Under the pieces are notes generated by a model. It had not been told where the DNA came from and made no database searches. It worked only from the letters and a program-made list of their open reading frames with translations. A stretch of DNA of 24,831 nucleotides from CAZVUW01 sp964629825 (GTDB lineage Bacteria; Actinomycetota; Nitriliruptoria; Euzebyales; Egibacteraceae): contig CAZVUW010000043.1 of assembly GCA_964629825.1 (NCBI GenBank), positions 1-24,831 of the forward strand, given 5' to 3'. The position numbers and the translations under genes were made by a program. Below, piece after piece: positions 1 to 7,300 of the stretch. The stretch's first letter is position 1. Every line of letters starts with the position of its first letter.

Positions 1-62
1 CGATAGCGGTAGCCGCCCCATATAGCGGCTCAAGTAGCGATAGCGGTAGCCGCCCTATATAG
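1..62. repeat. Two-copy 25-bp direct repeat with -10-like ends
   Basis: A 25-bp unit beginning CGATAGCGGTAGCCGCCC and ending ATATAG occurs at 1-25 and 38-62 with one mismatch (C/T at unit position 19). The copies are 37 bp apart and separated by 12 bp. Each unit has a short GCGG-TAG-CCGC hairpin. In the first, AGCCGC at 11-16 can also pair with GCGGCT at 25-30. Both units end in an AT-rich TATA-like stretch, unusual for this DNA, which could serve as a -10 element. The array begins at base 1, so more copies may lie to the left. I infer a regulatory or repetitive element upstream of the ABC transporter; its function is unknown. Confidence 0.6.
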
Positions 63-88
63 ACCTTCTCGCCCGGTGGAGCCTCCCC

Positions 89-94
89 TAGACT
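89..94 (+). promoter_or_regulatory. Candidate -10 box TAGACT for the ABC transporter gene
   Basis: TAGACT fits the actinobacterial -10 pattern TANNNT and lies 79 nt ahead of the ATG at 174, giving a leader of about 73 nt. No convincing -35 is visible about 17 nt upstream. The same hexamer precedes the enoyl-CoA hydratase gene at 11310. The TATA-like sequence at 56-61 is an alternative. Confidence 0.35.
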
Positions 95-130
95 CCGCCT
101 AGCGGGGGCCCACGGCCCACCTGCAGGCGA

Positions 131-146
131 GCCCGAGCGCTCGGGC
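131..146. promoter_or_regulatory. Perfect 16-bp palindrome in the ABC transporter leader
   Basis: GCCCGAGC followed directly by its reverse complement GCTCGGGC sits in the presumed 5' leader, 18 nt ahead of the Shine-Dalgarno GGAGG at 164-168. It could be an operator for a dimeric regulator or an RNA hairpin affecting translation. GC-rich DNA yields such palindromes by chance more often than average, so the role is only suggested. Confidence 0.35.
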
Positions 147-173
147 GACGGCCGGCCCTCGTCGGAGGCGGCC

Positions 174-2657
174 ATGCCCGACGCGAACATCCGCACTGGG
201 ACCGAGGCGCAGCGCCCGCCCGCCGCCGCGGCAGCGGTGCTCGACCGCCGCGTGGAGATGCTCCAGCGCATCGAGCTGTTCCGAGCGCTCCCCGAGCCGC
301 TGGTGACCGATGTGGCCGAGCTGCTCCGACCGATCGAGGCAGAGGCAGGTGCGGCCGTGGTGCGCGCCGGCCAACCCGGCGACGTCCTCTACCTGATCGA
401 GTCGGGCACCCTGTCGGTGGAGGTGGGGGAGGGGCCCTCGGCGGTCTCGATCGCGCGCCTCGGCCCGCGCGAGTTCTTCGGGGAGATGGCCCTGATCACG
501 GGCGAGCCCCGCAGCGCCACGGTGCGTGCCGAGAGCGCGGTGCGGCTGTGGGCCATCCGCTCGACCGATCTGACCGAGCTGACCGCGGGTCGACCGGAGC
601 TGGTCGCCGCGCTGTCGCACGCGGCCGAGCGGCGGCGCCGTTCCACCGCCATCCAGGAGTACGCGGTCGAGTCGATCAATGTGGCGGAGCTGCTGGAGGA
701 CCGCAGCGAGCTGCGCATCGGCCGCGCCTCGGACAACGACCTCGTCCTCGACTCGCCGGTGGTCTCGGCGCACCACGCCGTGCTGCGCAGGGTCGGTGAC
801 GAGCTCGAGCTCGTCGACGGCGACAGCGCCAACGGCACCTATGTCAACGGCGCCCGCGTCCAGCGCGCGGTGCTCAAGGACGGCGACCAGATCTGGCTGG
901 CGGATCAGCGGCTGCTGTTCGACCGCCGCAGCGTCAGCCGCATCCTGGAGCCGCGCGGCATCCGCGTCGAGGCGATCGGGCTGCGCAAGGTCGTCCGCGG
1001 CGGCAAGAACCTGCTGCAGGACATCGACCTGACCGTTCTGCCGGGCGAGCTGGTCGCCATCGTCGGCGGAAGCGGTGCGGGCAAGAGCACGCTGATGGAC
1101 GCCCTGTCGGGGGTCCGTCCCGCCACCGACGGGGAGGTCCGCTACAACGGCCAGGACCTTGGTTCCCACCGCCACCTGTACCGCACGACCCTCGGGTACG
1201 TGCCGCAGGACGACATCATCCACACCGACCTGCCGCTGCAGGTGACCCTTGGCTACTCCGCGCAGCTGCGGCTGCCGCGTGACACCTCACCCGAGGAGCG
1301 CGCCGCGGCGGTGAACCGCGCGGTCGAGGACCTCGGGCTGACGGCCCACGCGGACACGCGGGTGCGGGAGCTGAGCGGCGGCCAGCGCAAGCGCGCCAGC
1401 ATCGGTGTCGAGTTGCTCACCCAGCCGCGCATCTTCTTCCTGGACGAGCCCACGTCGGGGCTGGACCCGGCCACCGACCTGCAGATGATGCGGTTGCTGA
1501 GGGAGCTCGCGGACAACGGCAGCACGGTGCTGCTGACCACGCACGCGACGAAGAACGTGGTGCTGTGCGACAAGATCGCCTTCCTGGCCCGCGGCGGACA
1601 CCTGGCGTTCTACGGCACGCCCGCCAGGGCGCTCGAGTACTTCGGCGTCGCGGAGTTCGACGAGATCTACGTCAAGCTCGAGGACGAGCTGACGCCCGAG
1701 GAGTGGGGACAGCGCTTCCGCGCCTCCGCCGAGCACGGCCGGCTCATCGCCGATCGGATGGAGGGCGGAGCCGACCTCGCAGAGGCCGCTCCCGAGCTGA
1801 CGGCGCCGCCACGCGGGCCGCGGACCTGGCTGCGGCAGCTCGCGGTGCTCAGCCGACGCAACGCCGCCCTGTACGCGCGCAACCCGGGCCGCGTGATCCC
1901 GCTGATCGTCCAGCCGCTGATCTTCGCCCTGCTGCTGGTGCTGCTGTTCCGCTCCGGGCTGTTCGACCTCGGCAGCGAGAACCCCACCGGCGCCTTCCAG
2001 CTGCTGTTCATCTTCTCGCTGACCTGCTTCCTGTTCGGGCTGCTGTTCGGCGTGCAGGAGGTGGTCAAGGAGTACGCGATCTTCCACCGTGAACGGCTGG
2101 TCAACCTGGCGGTGCTGCCTTACCTGCTGTCCAAGGTCGCGTTCCTGGCGCCGGTGCTGGTCGTCTGCGTGGCGGCCATGACGCTGATTCTGTGGGGGAC
2201 CGGTCGGCTGCCGGACGCGGGCTGGGACACCTACGGGCGTTTCCTGCTGACCCTGTCCCTGACCGCCTGGTGCGGCCTGGCGATCGCGCTGTTCACGTCC
2301 TCGGTCGCCAAGACGCCGCAGATGGCGACGGACCTGCTGTCGGTCTGGATCATGCCGCAGGTGCTGTTCAGCGGCGCGATCATCTCGGTGCACGAGATGA
2401 ACGCCGTGGGCGAGCTCCTGTCGCACGGGGTCGCGCTGCGCTGGGCGGTCGAGGGGCTCGGGCGTGTCGCCGACCTGCTGACGCTGTTCGAGAGCTCCCC
2501 CTCCCCGATCGGTCAGTCGCTGCTGATCCAGTTCACGGACAGCTTCACCGGTGAGCCCTGGCAGGCGTGGGGGATCCTCGCCGGCATGGCCGTGGGCTTC
2601 CTGGCGGTCTCTTGGCTCATCCTCCGCCGTCGCACCACCATCCGCCCGGGCCGTTGA
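174..2657 (+). CDS. ABC transporter fused to cyclic-nucleotide-binding and FHA domains
   Basis: 827-residue one-chain half-transporter. Residues 28-150 form a cyclic-nucleotide-binding domain whose phosphate-binding cassette FGEMALITGEPRSA (102-115) keeps the Glu and Arg used to hold cNMP. Residues 178-250 form an FHA domain (GRAS 183-186, S198xxH201, NGTYVNG 220-226), which reads phosphothreonine. The ATPase follows: Walker A GGSGAGKST 298-306, Q345, LSGGQ 400-404, Walker B IFFLDEP 420-426, His457. The C-terminal third (from about 572) is an ABC2/ABCG-type membrane domain with about six segments. The family resembles mycobacterial Rv1747 (FHA-FHA-ABC-membrane), but here the first module is cNMP-binding. 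ATG 174 has GGAGG 5 nt upstream. Substrate unknown; export of a lipid or glycan is a family-based guess. It ends 3 nt from the convergent aldehyde dehydrogenase. Confidence 0.93.
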   Translation: MPDANIRTGTEAQRPPAAAAAVLDRRVEMLQRIELFRALPEPLVTDVAELLRPIEAEAGAAVVRAGQPGDVLYLIESGTLSVEVGEGPSAVSIARLGPREFFGEMALITGEPRSATVRAESAVRLWAIRSTDLTELTAGRPELVAALSHAAERRRRSTAIQEYAVESINVAELLEDRSELRIGRASDNDLVLDSPVVSAHHAVLRRVGDELELVDGDSANGTYVNGARVQRAVLKDGDQIWLADQRLLFDRRSVSRILEPRGIRVEAIGLRKVVRGGKNLLQDIDLTVLPGELVAIVGGSGAGKSTLMDALSGVRPATDGEVRYNGQDLGSHRHLYRTTLGYVPQDDIIHTDLPLQVTLGYSAQLRLPRDTSPEERAAAVNRAVEDLGLTAHADTRVRELSGGQRKRASIGVELLTQPRIFFLDEPTSGLDPATDLQMMRLLRELADNGSTVLLTTHATKNVVLCDKIAFLARGGHLAFYGTPARALEYFGVAEFDEIYVKLEDELTPEEWGQRFRASAEHGRLIADRMEGGADLAEAAPELTAPPRGPRTWLRQLAVLSRRNAALYARNPGRVIPLIVQPLIFALLLVLLFRSGLFDLGSENPTGAFQLLFIFSLTCFLFGLLFGVQEVVKEYAIFHRERLVNLAVLPYLLSKVAFLAPVLVVCVAAMTLILWGTGRLPDAGWDTYGRFLLTLSLTAWCGLAIALFTSSVAKTPQMATDLLSVWIMPQVLFSGAIISVHEMNAVGELLSHGVALRWAVEGLGRVADLLTLFESSPSPIGQSLLIQFTDSFTGEPWQAWGILAGMAVGFLAVSWLILRRRTTIRPGR

Positions 2658-2660
2658 CCC

Positions 2661-4160
2661 TCACCTGCGTCCGTACCGGATCGCCGTCCACCGGCCGACG
2701 GCTGGCCACAGCCAGTCCGGACCGCGGAAGCTGTTGGTCTCGAACGGCAGCGGGAAGCGCCGGGCGGCGACCGCGCGCGGCGTTGCCATCTCACGCAAGC
2801 CGTCCGCGCCGTGGACGCGGCCGAAGCCGGACTCGCCGCTGCCGCCGAACGGCAGCCCCGGGATGCCGGCGAACTGCAGGACGCTGTTGACGCTGATCAT
2901 GCCGGCGTTCAGCCGCTTTGCGATGGCGCGACCGTGCGCGCGCGAGTACACCGCCGCGCCGAGCGCGTAGGCCGAGGCGTTGGCACGCCGGATCGCCTCG
3001 TCGATGTCCGGCACGGCCACGACGGGCAGAACCGGCCCGAACGTCTCGTGGCGCATAACCAGGGAGTCCTCGGGCACGTCCACCAGGACGATGGGCTCCA
3101 CGTAGGGCGGCTTGATGGACTCGAGGCCCCCGACGACCGCGCGAGCGCCGCGCTGGAGCGCGTCCTCGACGTGCCGGCGGACGACCTCGACCTGGCTCGG
3201 CAGGGTGAGTGGGCCGACGTGGGCGTCCGGGCCGTCGCCGACCCGGACCTCTGAGGCACGCTCGACGATCCGCTCCAGCAGGGGCTCGTAGACGTCGGCG
3301 ACCACGTATACGCGCTCCACCCCGGCGCAGGTCTGCCCGGCGTTGCTGAGACCACCCCAGACGGCCCCCGCCGCCGCGTCGTCGAGGTCGGCGTCGGCCG
3401 CGACGATGCACGCGTCCTTGCCGCCGCACTCCATGAGCACGGGCGTCAGCGACTCCGCCGCCGCGGCCAGGACCTTCCGCCCGGTGGCGGACGAGCCCGT
3501 GAACGCGATCTTGTCCACACCCGAGGCGACCAGCGCGTTGCCGACCTCGCCGCCGCCGTGGACCACCTGCACCAGCGGCTGCTCGGGCGCCACCTCGGCG
3601 ACCAGGTCGGCGATCACGGCGCCAACCGCCGACCCGAGCTCGCTGGGCTTGAAGACGACCGCGTTGCCGGCCGCAAGCGCGTAGCCGATCGAGCCCATCG
3701 GCGTGAACAACGGGTAGTTCCAAGGGCCGATCACGCCGACGACGCCGAGGGGCCGGTACTCCAGCGTCGCGCCGACGTTGGCGAGGATCAGCGTGGAGCG
3801 CACCCTTCTCCGGCCGAGCACCCGCGGCGCGTTGCGCGCGGCCCAGATCAGGTGCTCGACGCATAGGATGACCTCGATGAAGCCCTCGCTGACCGGCTTG
3901 CCGTTCTCCCTGGCGATCAGGCGAGCGAGCTCGTCGCCGCGGCGGGCGATCAGGCCGGCCAGCGCGCGCAGGCGTCGGCCGCGATCGGAGAACCCTAGGT
4001 CGGCCCACCACGCCGCGGCCGTCCTGGCCCTGGCGACCGCTTCCGCCACGGCGGCGCGATCGGCGATCGGATAGGTGCCGAGGAGCTCACCGGTCGCGGC
4101 GGCGCGGGCCTCCAGCATGGAGTCTTGCGCCGGCCGGTCGGGCCAGGCAGGAACGGCCAC
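2661..4160 (-). CDS. NAD(P)-dependent aldehyde dehydrogenase
   Basis: 499 residues, normal ALDH superfamily length. It should oxidise an aldehyde to a carboxylate in the cytosol using NAD(P)+. Visible motifs are GPWNYP with oxyanion-hole Asn148, cofactor Lys171 in FKPSE, FTGSSATG 220-227 in the Rossmann fold, general base Glu244 in MECGGKD, and nucleophile Cys278 in GQTCAG. The start is GTG at 4160 with GAGGAG 6 nt upstream. The C-terminus runs past the usual core with an aromatic and basic tail (FRGPDWLWP, ending RYGRR). It is transcribed divergently from the epimerase gene across 88 bp. Substrate cannot be told; the GPWNYP motif and the tail hint at fatty or aromatic aldehydes, weakly. Confidence 0.95.
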   Translation of the reverse strand: MAVPAWPDRPAQDSMLEARAAATGELLGTYPIADRAAVAEAVARARTAAAWWADLGFSDRGRRLRALAGLIARRGDELARLIARENGKPVSEGFIEVILCVEHLIWAARNAPRVLGRRRVRSTLILANVGATLEYRPLGVVGVIGPWNYPLFTPMGSIGYALAAGNAVVFKPSELGSAVGAVIADLVAEVAPEQPLVQVVHGGGEVGNALVASGVDKIAFTGSSATGRKVLAAAAESLTPVLMECGGKDACIVAADADLDDAAAGAVWGGLSNAGQTCAGVERVYVVADVYEPLLERIVERASEVRVGDGPDAHVGPLTLPSQVEVVRRHVEDALQRGARAVVGGLESIKPPYVEPIVLVDVPEDSLVMRHETFGPVLPVVAVPDIDEAIRRANASAYALGAAVYSRAHGRAIAKRLNAGMISVNSVLQFAGIPGLPFGGSGESGFGRVHGADGLREMATPRAVAARRFPLPFETNSFRGPDWLWPAVGRWTAIRYGRR

Positions 4161-4192
4161 ATCAACTCCTCAGGTGTTGCGCGGAAGCGCCG

Positions 4193-4223
4193 GGCATACC
4201 CACTATGACGCCCCGGTCGTCAA
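4193..4223 (-). promoter_or_regulatory. Possible minus-strand promoter for aldehyde dehydrogenase
   Basis: Read on the minus strand, TTGACG (4223-4218) matches -35 well and TATGCC (4198-4193) is a partial -10, but the spacing is 19 nt, longer than ideal. It lies in the 88-bp gap between the divergent aldehyde dehydrogenase and epimerase genes. TATGAC at 4204-4209 is an equally weak plus-strand -10 candidate for the epimerase. Confidence 0.28.
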
Positions 4224-4248
4224 CCGGAGCAGCACGGGAGGTGTCGCG

Positions 4249-5262
4249 GTGGACGTGCTCGTGATCGGCGGTACCCGCTTCGTGGGACGGCACCTGGTCG
4301 ACGCCGCGGTGGAGGCGGGGCACCGCGTGACGGTGCTGCACCGGGGTTCCACGCCGCTGCACCGTGACGACGTCGAGGAGGTGCTCGGAGACCGCAACCA
4401 CGACCTGGACCGCCTGTCCGGGCGTAGCTGGGAGGTCGTGTTCGACACCTGCGGCTACCTGCCGACCGCGGTGGAGGCCAGCGCCCGCGCGCTCGCAGAC
4501 GCCGTTGAGCGCTATGTCTTCGTCTCCTCGGTGTCGGCCTATCTGCCGCCCGTGCCCGTCGGATCGGACGAGTCCGCGGCCCTGCATCCGCCCGCCGCCC
4601 CTGGCGTCGACGAGGTGACGGGCGAGACCTACGGGCCGCTGAAGGTCGCGTGCGAGCAGGCCGTCGGCGCGGCTCTTCCCGGCCGCGTGCTCATCATCCG
4701 GCCCGGCCTGGTGGTCGGTCCGCACGACCCGACCGGCCGCTTCACCTACTGGGTGGCGCGCTTCGCGGACGGCGGCGACGTCGTCGTCCCGGATCGCGAC
4801 CAGCCGATGCAGGTGATCGACGCCCGCGACCTCGGCGCCCTGATGGTGCAGGCGGCGGCCAGCGGCGTCACCGGAGCCCTCAACGCCACCGGGCCGCGCG
4901 ACACGCTCAGGGGCGTGCTGGACGCGATCGTGGGCGCCGTGGGCGCCGCAGACGTGACACAGGTGCCGGTCTCCGAGGGGTTCCTGGTCGAGCGTGGCGT
5001 CGCTCCGTGGGAGGGCCTGCCCATGTGGCTCGGGCCGGAGGGCGATCCCGGGATGATGGCCATGGACAGCGCGCGTGCGCGTGCCGTCGGCCTGCGCTGC
5101 CGGCCGGTTGCGGAGACGGCCGCCGACACCCTGGAATGGCTGAACAGCTCGGGCCGGCGCGCCGGCGACGGCGCCTTCGGCTCGGTGCGCGCGCTCGAGC
5201 GCGACCAGGAGCGCGAGCTGCTGGCGGCCTGGCGGGAGCGGACGGCGCAGGGTCAGGCGTAG
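4249..5262 (+). CDS. NAD-dependent epimerase/dehydratase family protein
   Basis: 337 residues. An extended-SDR Rossmann fold opens with VLVIGGTRFVG, giving the GGTRFVG dinucleotide motif at 7-13. YVFVSSVSAY (89-98) supplies the catalytic Ser region, and Tyr128-xxx-Lys132 (YGPLK) is the SDR Tyr/Lys pair. It resembles the SDR group holding plant CSP41 and bacterial nucleotide-sugar epimerase-like proteins, so it may act on a nucleotide sugar, but the substrate is unknown. GTG 4249 is preferred because GGGAGG lies 7 nt upstream and the motif begins six residues in; an upstream in-frame extension to 4075 would overlap the divergent gene. The DUF6098-like gene follows 29 nt downstream on the same strand. 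Confidence 0.88.
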   Translation: MDVLVIGGTRFVGRHLVDAAVEAGHRVTVLHRGSTPLHRDDVEEVLGDRNHDLDRLSGRSWEVVFDTCGYLPTAVEASARALADAVERYVFVSSVSAYLPPVPVGSDESAALHPPAAPGVDEVTGETYGPLKVACEQAVGAALPGRVLIIRPGLVVGPHDPTGRFTYWVARFADGGDVVVPDRDQPMQVIDARDLGALMVQAAASGVTGALNATGPRDTLRGVLDAIVGAVGAADVTQVPVSEGFLVERGVAPWEGLPMWLGPEGDPGMMAMDSARARAVGLRCRPVAETAADTLEWLNSSGRRAGDGAFGSVRALERDQERELLAAWRERTAQGQA

Positions 5263-5291
5263 CGGCGGCTCCGGCGGGGAAGTCGACCGCC

Positions 5292-5711
5292 ATGTCCGAC
5301 GACCTGCCCGTCCTCACGTCCCTGGCGGAGCTCGCCGAGCACATCGCGCCCGACACGCACCTGCGCTTCTCGCGCGGGCCCGAGGATGATCGCGGCGGCC
5401 GCAGCCACGACTACGAGAGCGACCTCGAGCTGCCGGGCCTGTCAGTCAACCCGCTGCCGCCCGAGAGCTGGTGGACCCGTCCGGTCGAGGACTGGCTGGC
5501 GCGCCAGCTGTGCAGCTACGTCCACCTCATGGAGGAGTCCGACGACGACCGGCGCCCCTGGGTGCTGCGCGGGGAGACCGTGGCGCGCGGACCGGACAAC
5601 GAGCCGCTGATCGCCGACTTCGAGCCGATCGCCCTGCTGTCGGACGGGCTGATCGACGAGGCGCGCCGTCGCTACGAGGAGCGCTTCGACGTGGCCGAGG
5701 ACTCGACCTGA
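5292..5711 (+). CDS. Small acidic protein, DUF6098-like
   Basis: 139 residues, very acidic, with no signal peptide or membrane segment. It opens MSDDLPVLTSLAELAEHI and carries LRFSRGP (24-30), LPGLSVNPL (47-55), a Trp pair (60-61) and RPWVLRGETVARGPDNEPL (88-106). From memory this matches the actinobacterial uncharacterised family DUF6098, where the arginine-rich SRGP and GPDNEPL segments are the most conserved parts. I know of no function. ATG 5292 is chosen because the upstream continuation of the frame lies inside the epimerase gene; the purine-rich GGGGAAG about 10 nt ahead is a weak ribosome site. It is probably co-transcribed with the epimerase and ends 4 nt from the convergent DsbA-like gene. 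Confidence 0.75.
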   Translation: MSDDLPVLTSLAELAEHIAPDTHLRFSRGPEDDRGGRSHDYESDLELPGLSVNPLPPESWWTRPVEDWLARQLCSYVHLMEESDDDRRPWVLRGETVARGPDNEPLIADFEPIALLSDGLIDEARRRYEERFDVAEDST

Positions 5712-5715
5712 CGCG

Positions 5716-6273
5716 TCAGCCCAGCTCGGCCAGCGCGCGCAGGTCGTCCTCGGGAAGCAGGCCGGGCACCAGGGTGCGCTGCACCAGCAAGGTGGGAACG
5801 CCGCCGACGCCGTTGCCGCGCTGCGCGGCGGCGAAGCGCCGGACGGCCGCAAGCCGCCTGGGGTCGCTCAGCACCGCATCGACCTCCGCGCCGGGCAGGC
5901 CAGCCAGCGAGCCGAGCATCCGCAGGGCGTCGTGGCTGGACAGGTCCACGCCCTGGACCCAGAACGCCGCGTAGCAGACGGCGCGCCAGTCGGCGCCGCG
6001 GCCCTGCTCCTCGGCGAGCAGCTCGAGCGCGTGCGCCCAGCCGGTGGCCGGCAGCAGCTCCGGCTCGTGCAGCTCCAGCCCCTCGGCCGCCGCGACCGGC
6101 ACCAGGTCGGCCAGCGCGGCCTTGACGTCCACCGTGACCGGGAGGGCCATGTCCACGCCGAACGCGTCGAAGCCGCGGAACTCCACGGCGAACCCCTCGT
6201 CGGCGAGGCGCTGCAGCCGCGCCACCGCGATCGCCGACGCCGGGTTCGTGTAGTCGTGGAACAGGACCAGCAC
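5716..6273 (-). CDS. DsbA/HCCA-isomerase-like thioredoxin-fold protein lacking CXXC
   Basis: 185 residues. It starts with a beta strand (LVLFHDYTNPAS), has a long helical insert, and ends with GVGGVPTLLV (155-164), containing the cis-Pro160 loop of the DsbA/FrnE/2-hydroxychromene-2-carboxylate isomerase superfamily. Where DsbA or FrnE has CPxC, this protein has HDYTNPAS, with Ser13 as in serine-type isomerases and kappa-class GST-like enzymes. The only cysteine is Cys100. It is therefore unlikely to be a disulfide oxidase; a glutathione-like cofactor or isomerase role is possible but inferred. There is no signal peptide. The start chosen is GTG 6273, 7 nt after the dehydrogenase stop, with only a weak upstream AGG. 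It is the last gene of the dehydrogenase operon. Confidence 0.8.
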   Translation of the reverse strand: MLVLFHDYTNPASAIAVARLQRLADEGFAVEFRGFDAFGVDMALPVTVDVKAALADLVPVAAAEGLELHEPELLPATGWAHALELLAEEQGRGADWRAVCYAAFWVQGVDLSSHDALRMLGSLAGLPGAEVDAVLSDPRRLAAVRRFAAAQRGNGVGGVPTLLVQRTLVPGLLPEDDLRALAELG

Positions 6274-6280
6274 GGCGGAC

Positions 6281-7300
6281 CTAGGCGGGGAGCCGGTCGA
6301 AGAGGTGCCGGGCCAGGCGTTCGCGGTGCTGCCGCGCCGTGCCGTAGGAGTGCTCCAGCACCTTCCCGCGCTTGAGCCACAGGTGCAGGTCGTGCTCCAG
6401 CGTGAAGCCGATTCCGCCGTGCACCTGCAGCGCCTCGTCGTTTGCCTTCGCCGCGGCGTCCGAGGCGTAGGACTTGGCGATGCTGGCCGCCTCGGAGCGG
6501 TCCGGCAGGTCCTCGGCGATCGCGTAGGCGGCGTACCAGGTCGCCGCCCGCGCCGTCTCGACCACCAGCAGGGTCTCGGCCAGCATGTGCTTGACGGCCT
6601 GGAAGGAGCCGATCGGGCGGCCGAACTGCTGGCGCTGCTTGGCGTACTCGACGCTGCGCTCGAGCAGCGCCCGACCGATCCCGCACAGCAGGGCGGCGGT
6701 GCCCGCGGCGCCGCGGTCGTAGGCCTTCGCCGCCGCCTCGGCGCCACCGGGCATCAGCGTCTCGGCCGACGTCTCAGCCTCGACCGTGAAGACGCGGCGC
6801 GACTCGTCCATCGAAGGCTGCGGGCTGGCGTGGAAGCGCTCGGCGGGCACAGCGTGGAGCTCGTCACCGCGCTGCAGGAGCAGCAGGTCGGCGACGTGGG
6901 CGTCGACCACCAGCGGGGCGTCCGCGAGCTGGACCGTGACGATGGCCTCGCCGGCCGCGATGCGCGGCAGCCACTCGGCCTGCTGCTGCGGGCTGCCGGC
7001 CTCGGCCAGCAGGGGTGCGGCGATGGCGGCCGTCTCGAGGAACGGCTCCGGAAGCGCCGCCCGGCCCGCCTCCTCCAGCAGCAGGACCAGGTCGACCTCG
7101 TTCATGCCGAGGCCGCCGTGCTCGGTCGGAACGGTTACGCCGAGGAGCCCCACCTCGGCCATCCGCCGCCACAGCTCGGAGCTGCGCCCGGTCGGGTGGT
7201 CCCAGGTCGAGCGGATGTGAGCCGGAGTGCTCTCGCGGGCGAAGAACTCGGCCGCGCTGTCGCGCAGCTCCAGCTGCTCAGGGCTGAAGCCGAAGTTCAC
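6281..7300 (-). CDS. Acyl-CoA dehydrogenase, probable non-catalytic partner subunit
   Basis: 339 residues, shorter than its upstream partner. It has the N-terminal helical domain (from MNFGFSPEQLELRD), a middle beta domain, and FAD-contact motifs QFGRPIGSFQAVKH (225-238) and ALQVHGGIGFT (290-300). The catalytic Glu is not found at either known position: the isovaleryl-CoA-dehydrogenase-type site reads Asp195-Arg and the MCAD-type site reads HSYGT. This is typical of the smaller chain of actinobacterial alpha2beta2 acyl-CoA dehydrogenases (ChsE-type FadE pairs), where the partner supplies the base. GTG 7300 overlaps the upstream stop by 4 nt (GTGA) and has AAGGAG about 5 nt ahead, so translation is likely coupled. 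Confidence 0.9.
   Translation of the reverse strand: MNFGFSPEQLELRDSAAEFFARESTPAHIRSTWDHPTGRSSELWRRMAEVGLLGVTVPTEHGGLGMNEVDLVLLLEEAGRAALPEPFLETAAIAAPLLAEAGSPQQQAEWLPRIAAGEAIVTVQLADAPLVVDAHVADLLLLQRGDELHAVPAERFHASPQPSMDESRRVFTVEAETSAETLMPGGAEAAAKAYDRGAAGTAALLCGIGRALLERSVEYAKQRQQFGRPIGSFQAVKHMLAETLLVVETARAATWYAAYAIAEDLPDRSEAASIAKSYASDAAAKANDEALQVHGGIGFTLEHDLHLWLKRGKVLEHSYGTARQHRERLARHLFDRLPA

Noticed and set aside
1..62. CRISPR array
   Set aside because: Only two units, a 12-bp spacer, and no cas genes; the spacing is too short for CRISPR.
1287..2426. Long minus-strand open frame opposite the ABC transporter
   Set aside because: GC-rich codon bias leaves antisense frames open. The product is Gln/Arg/Gly/His-rich without motifs, and the plus strand encodes a clear transporter.
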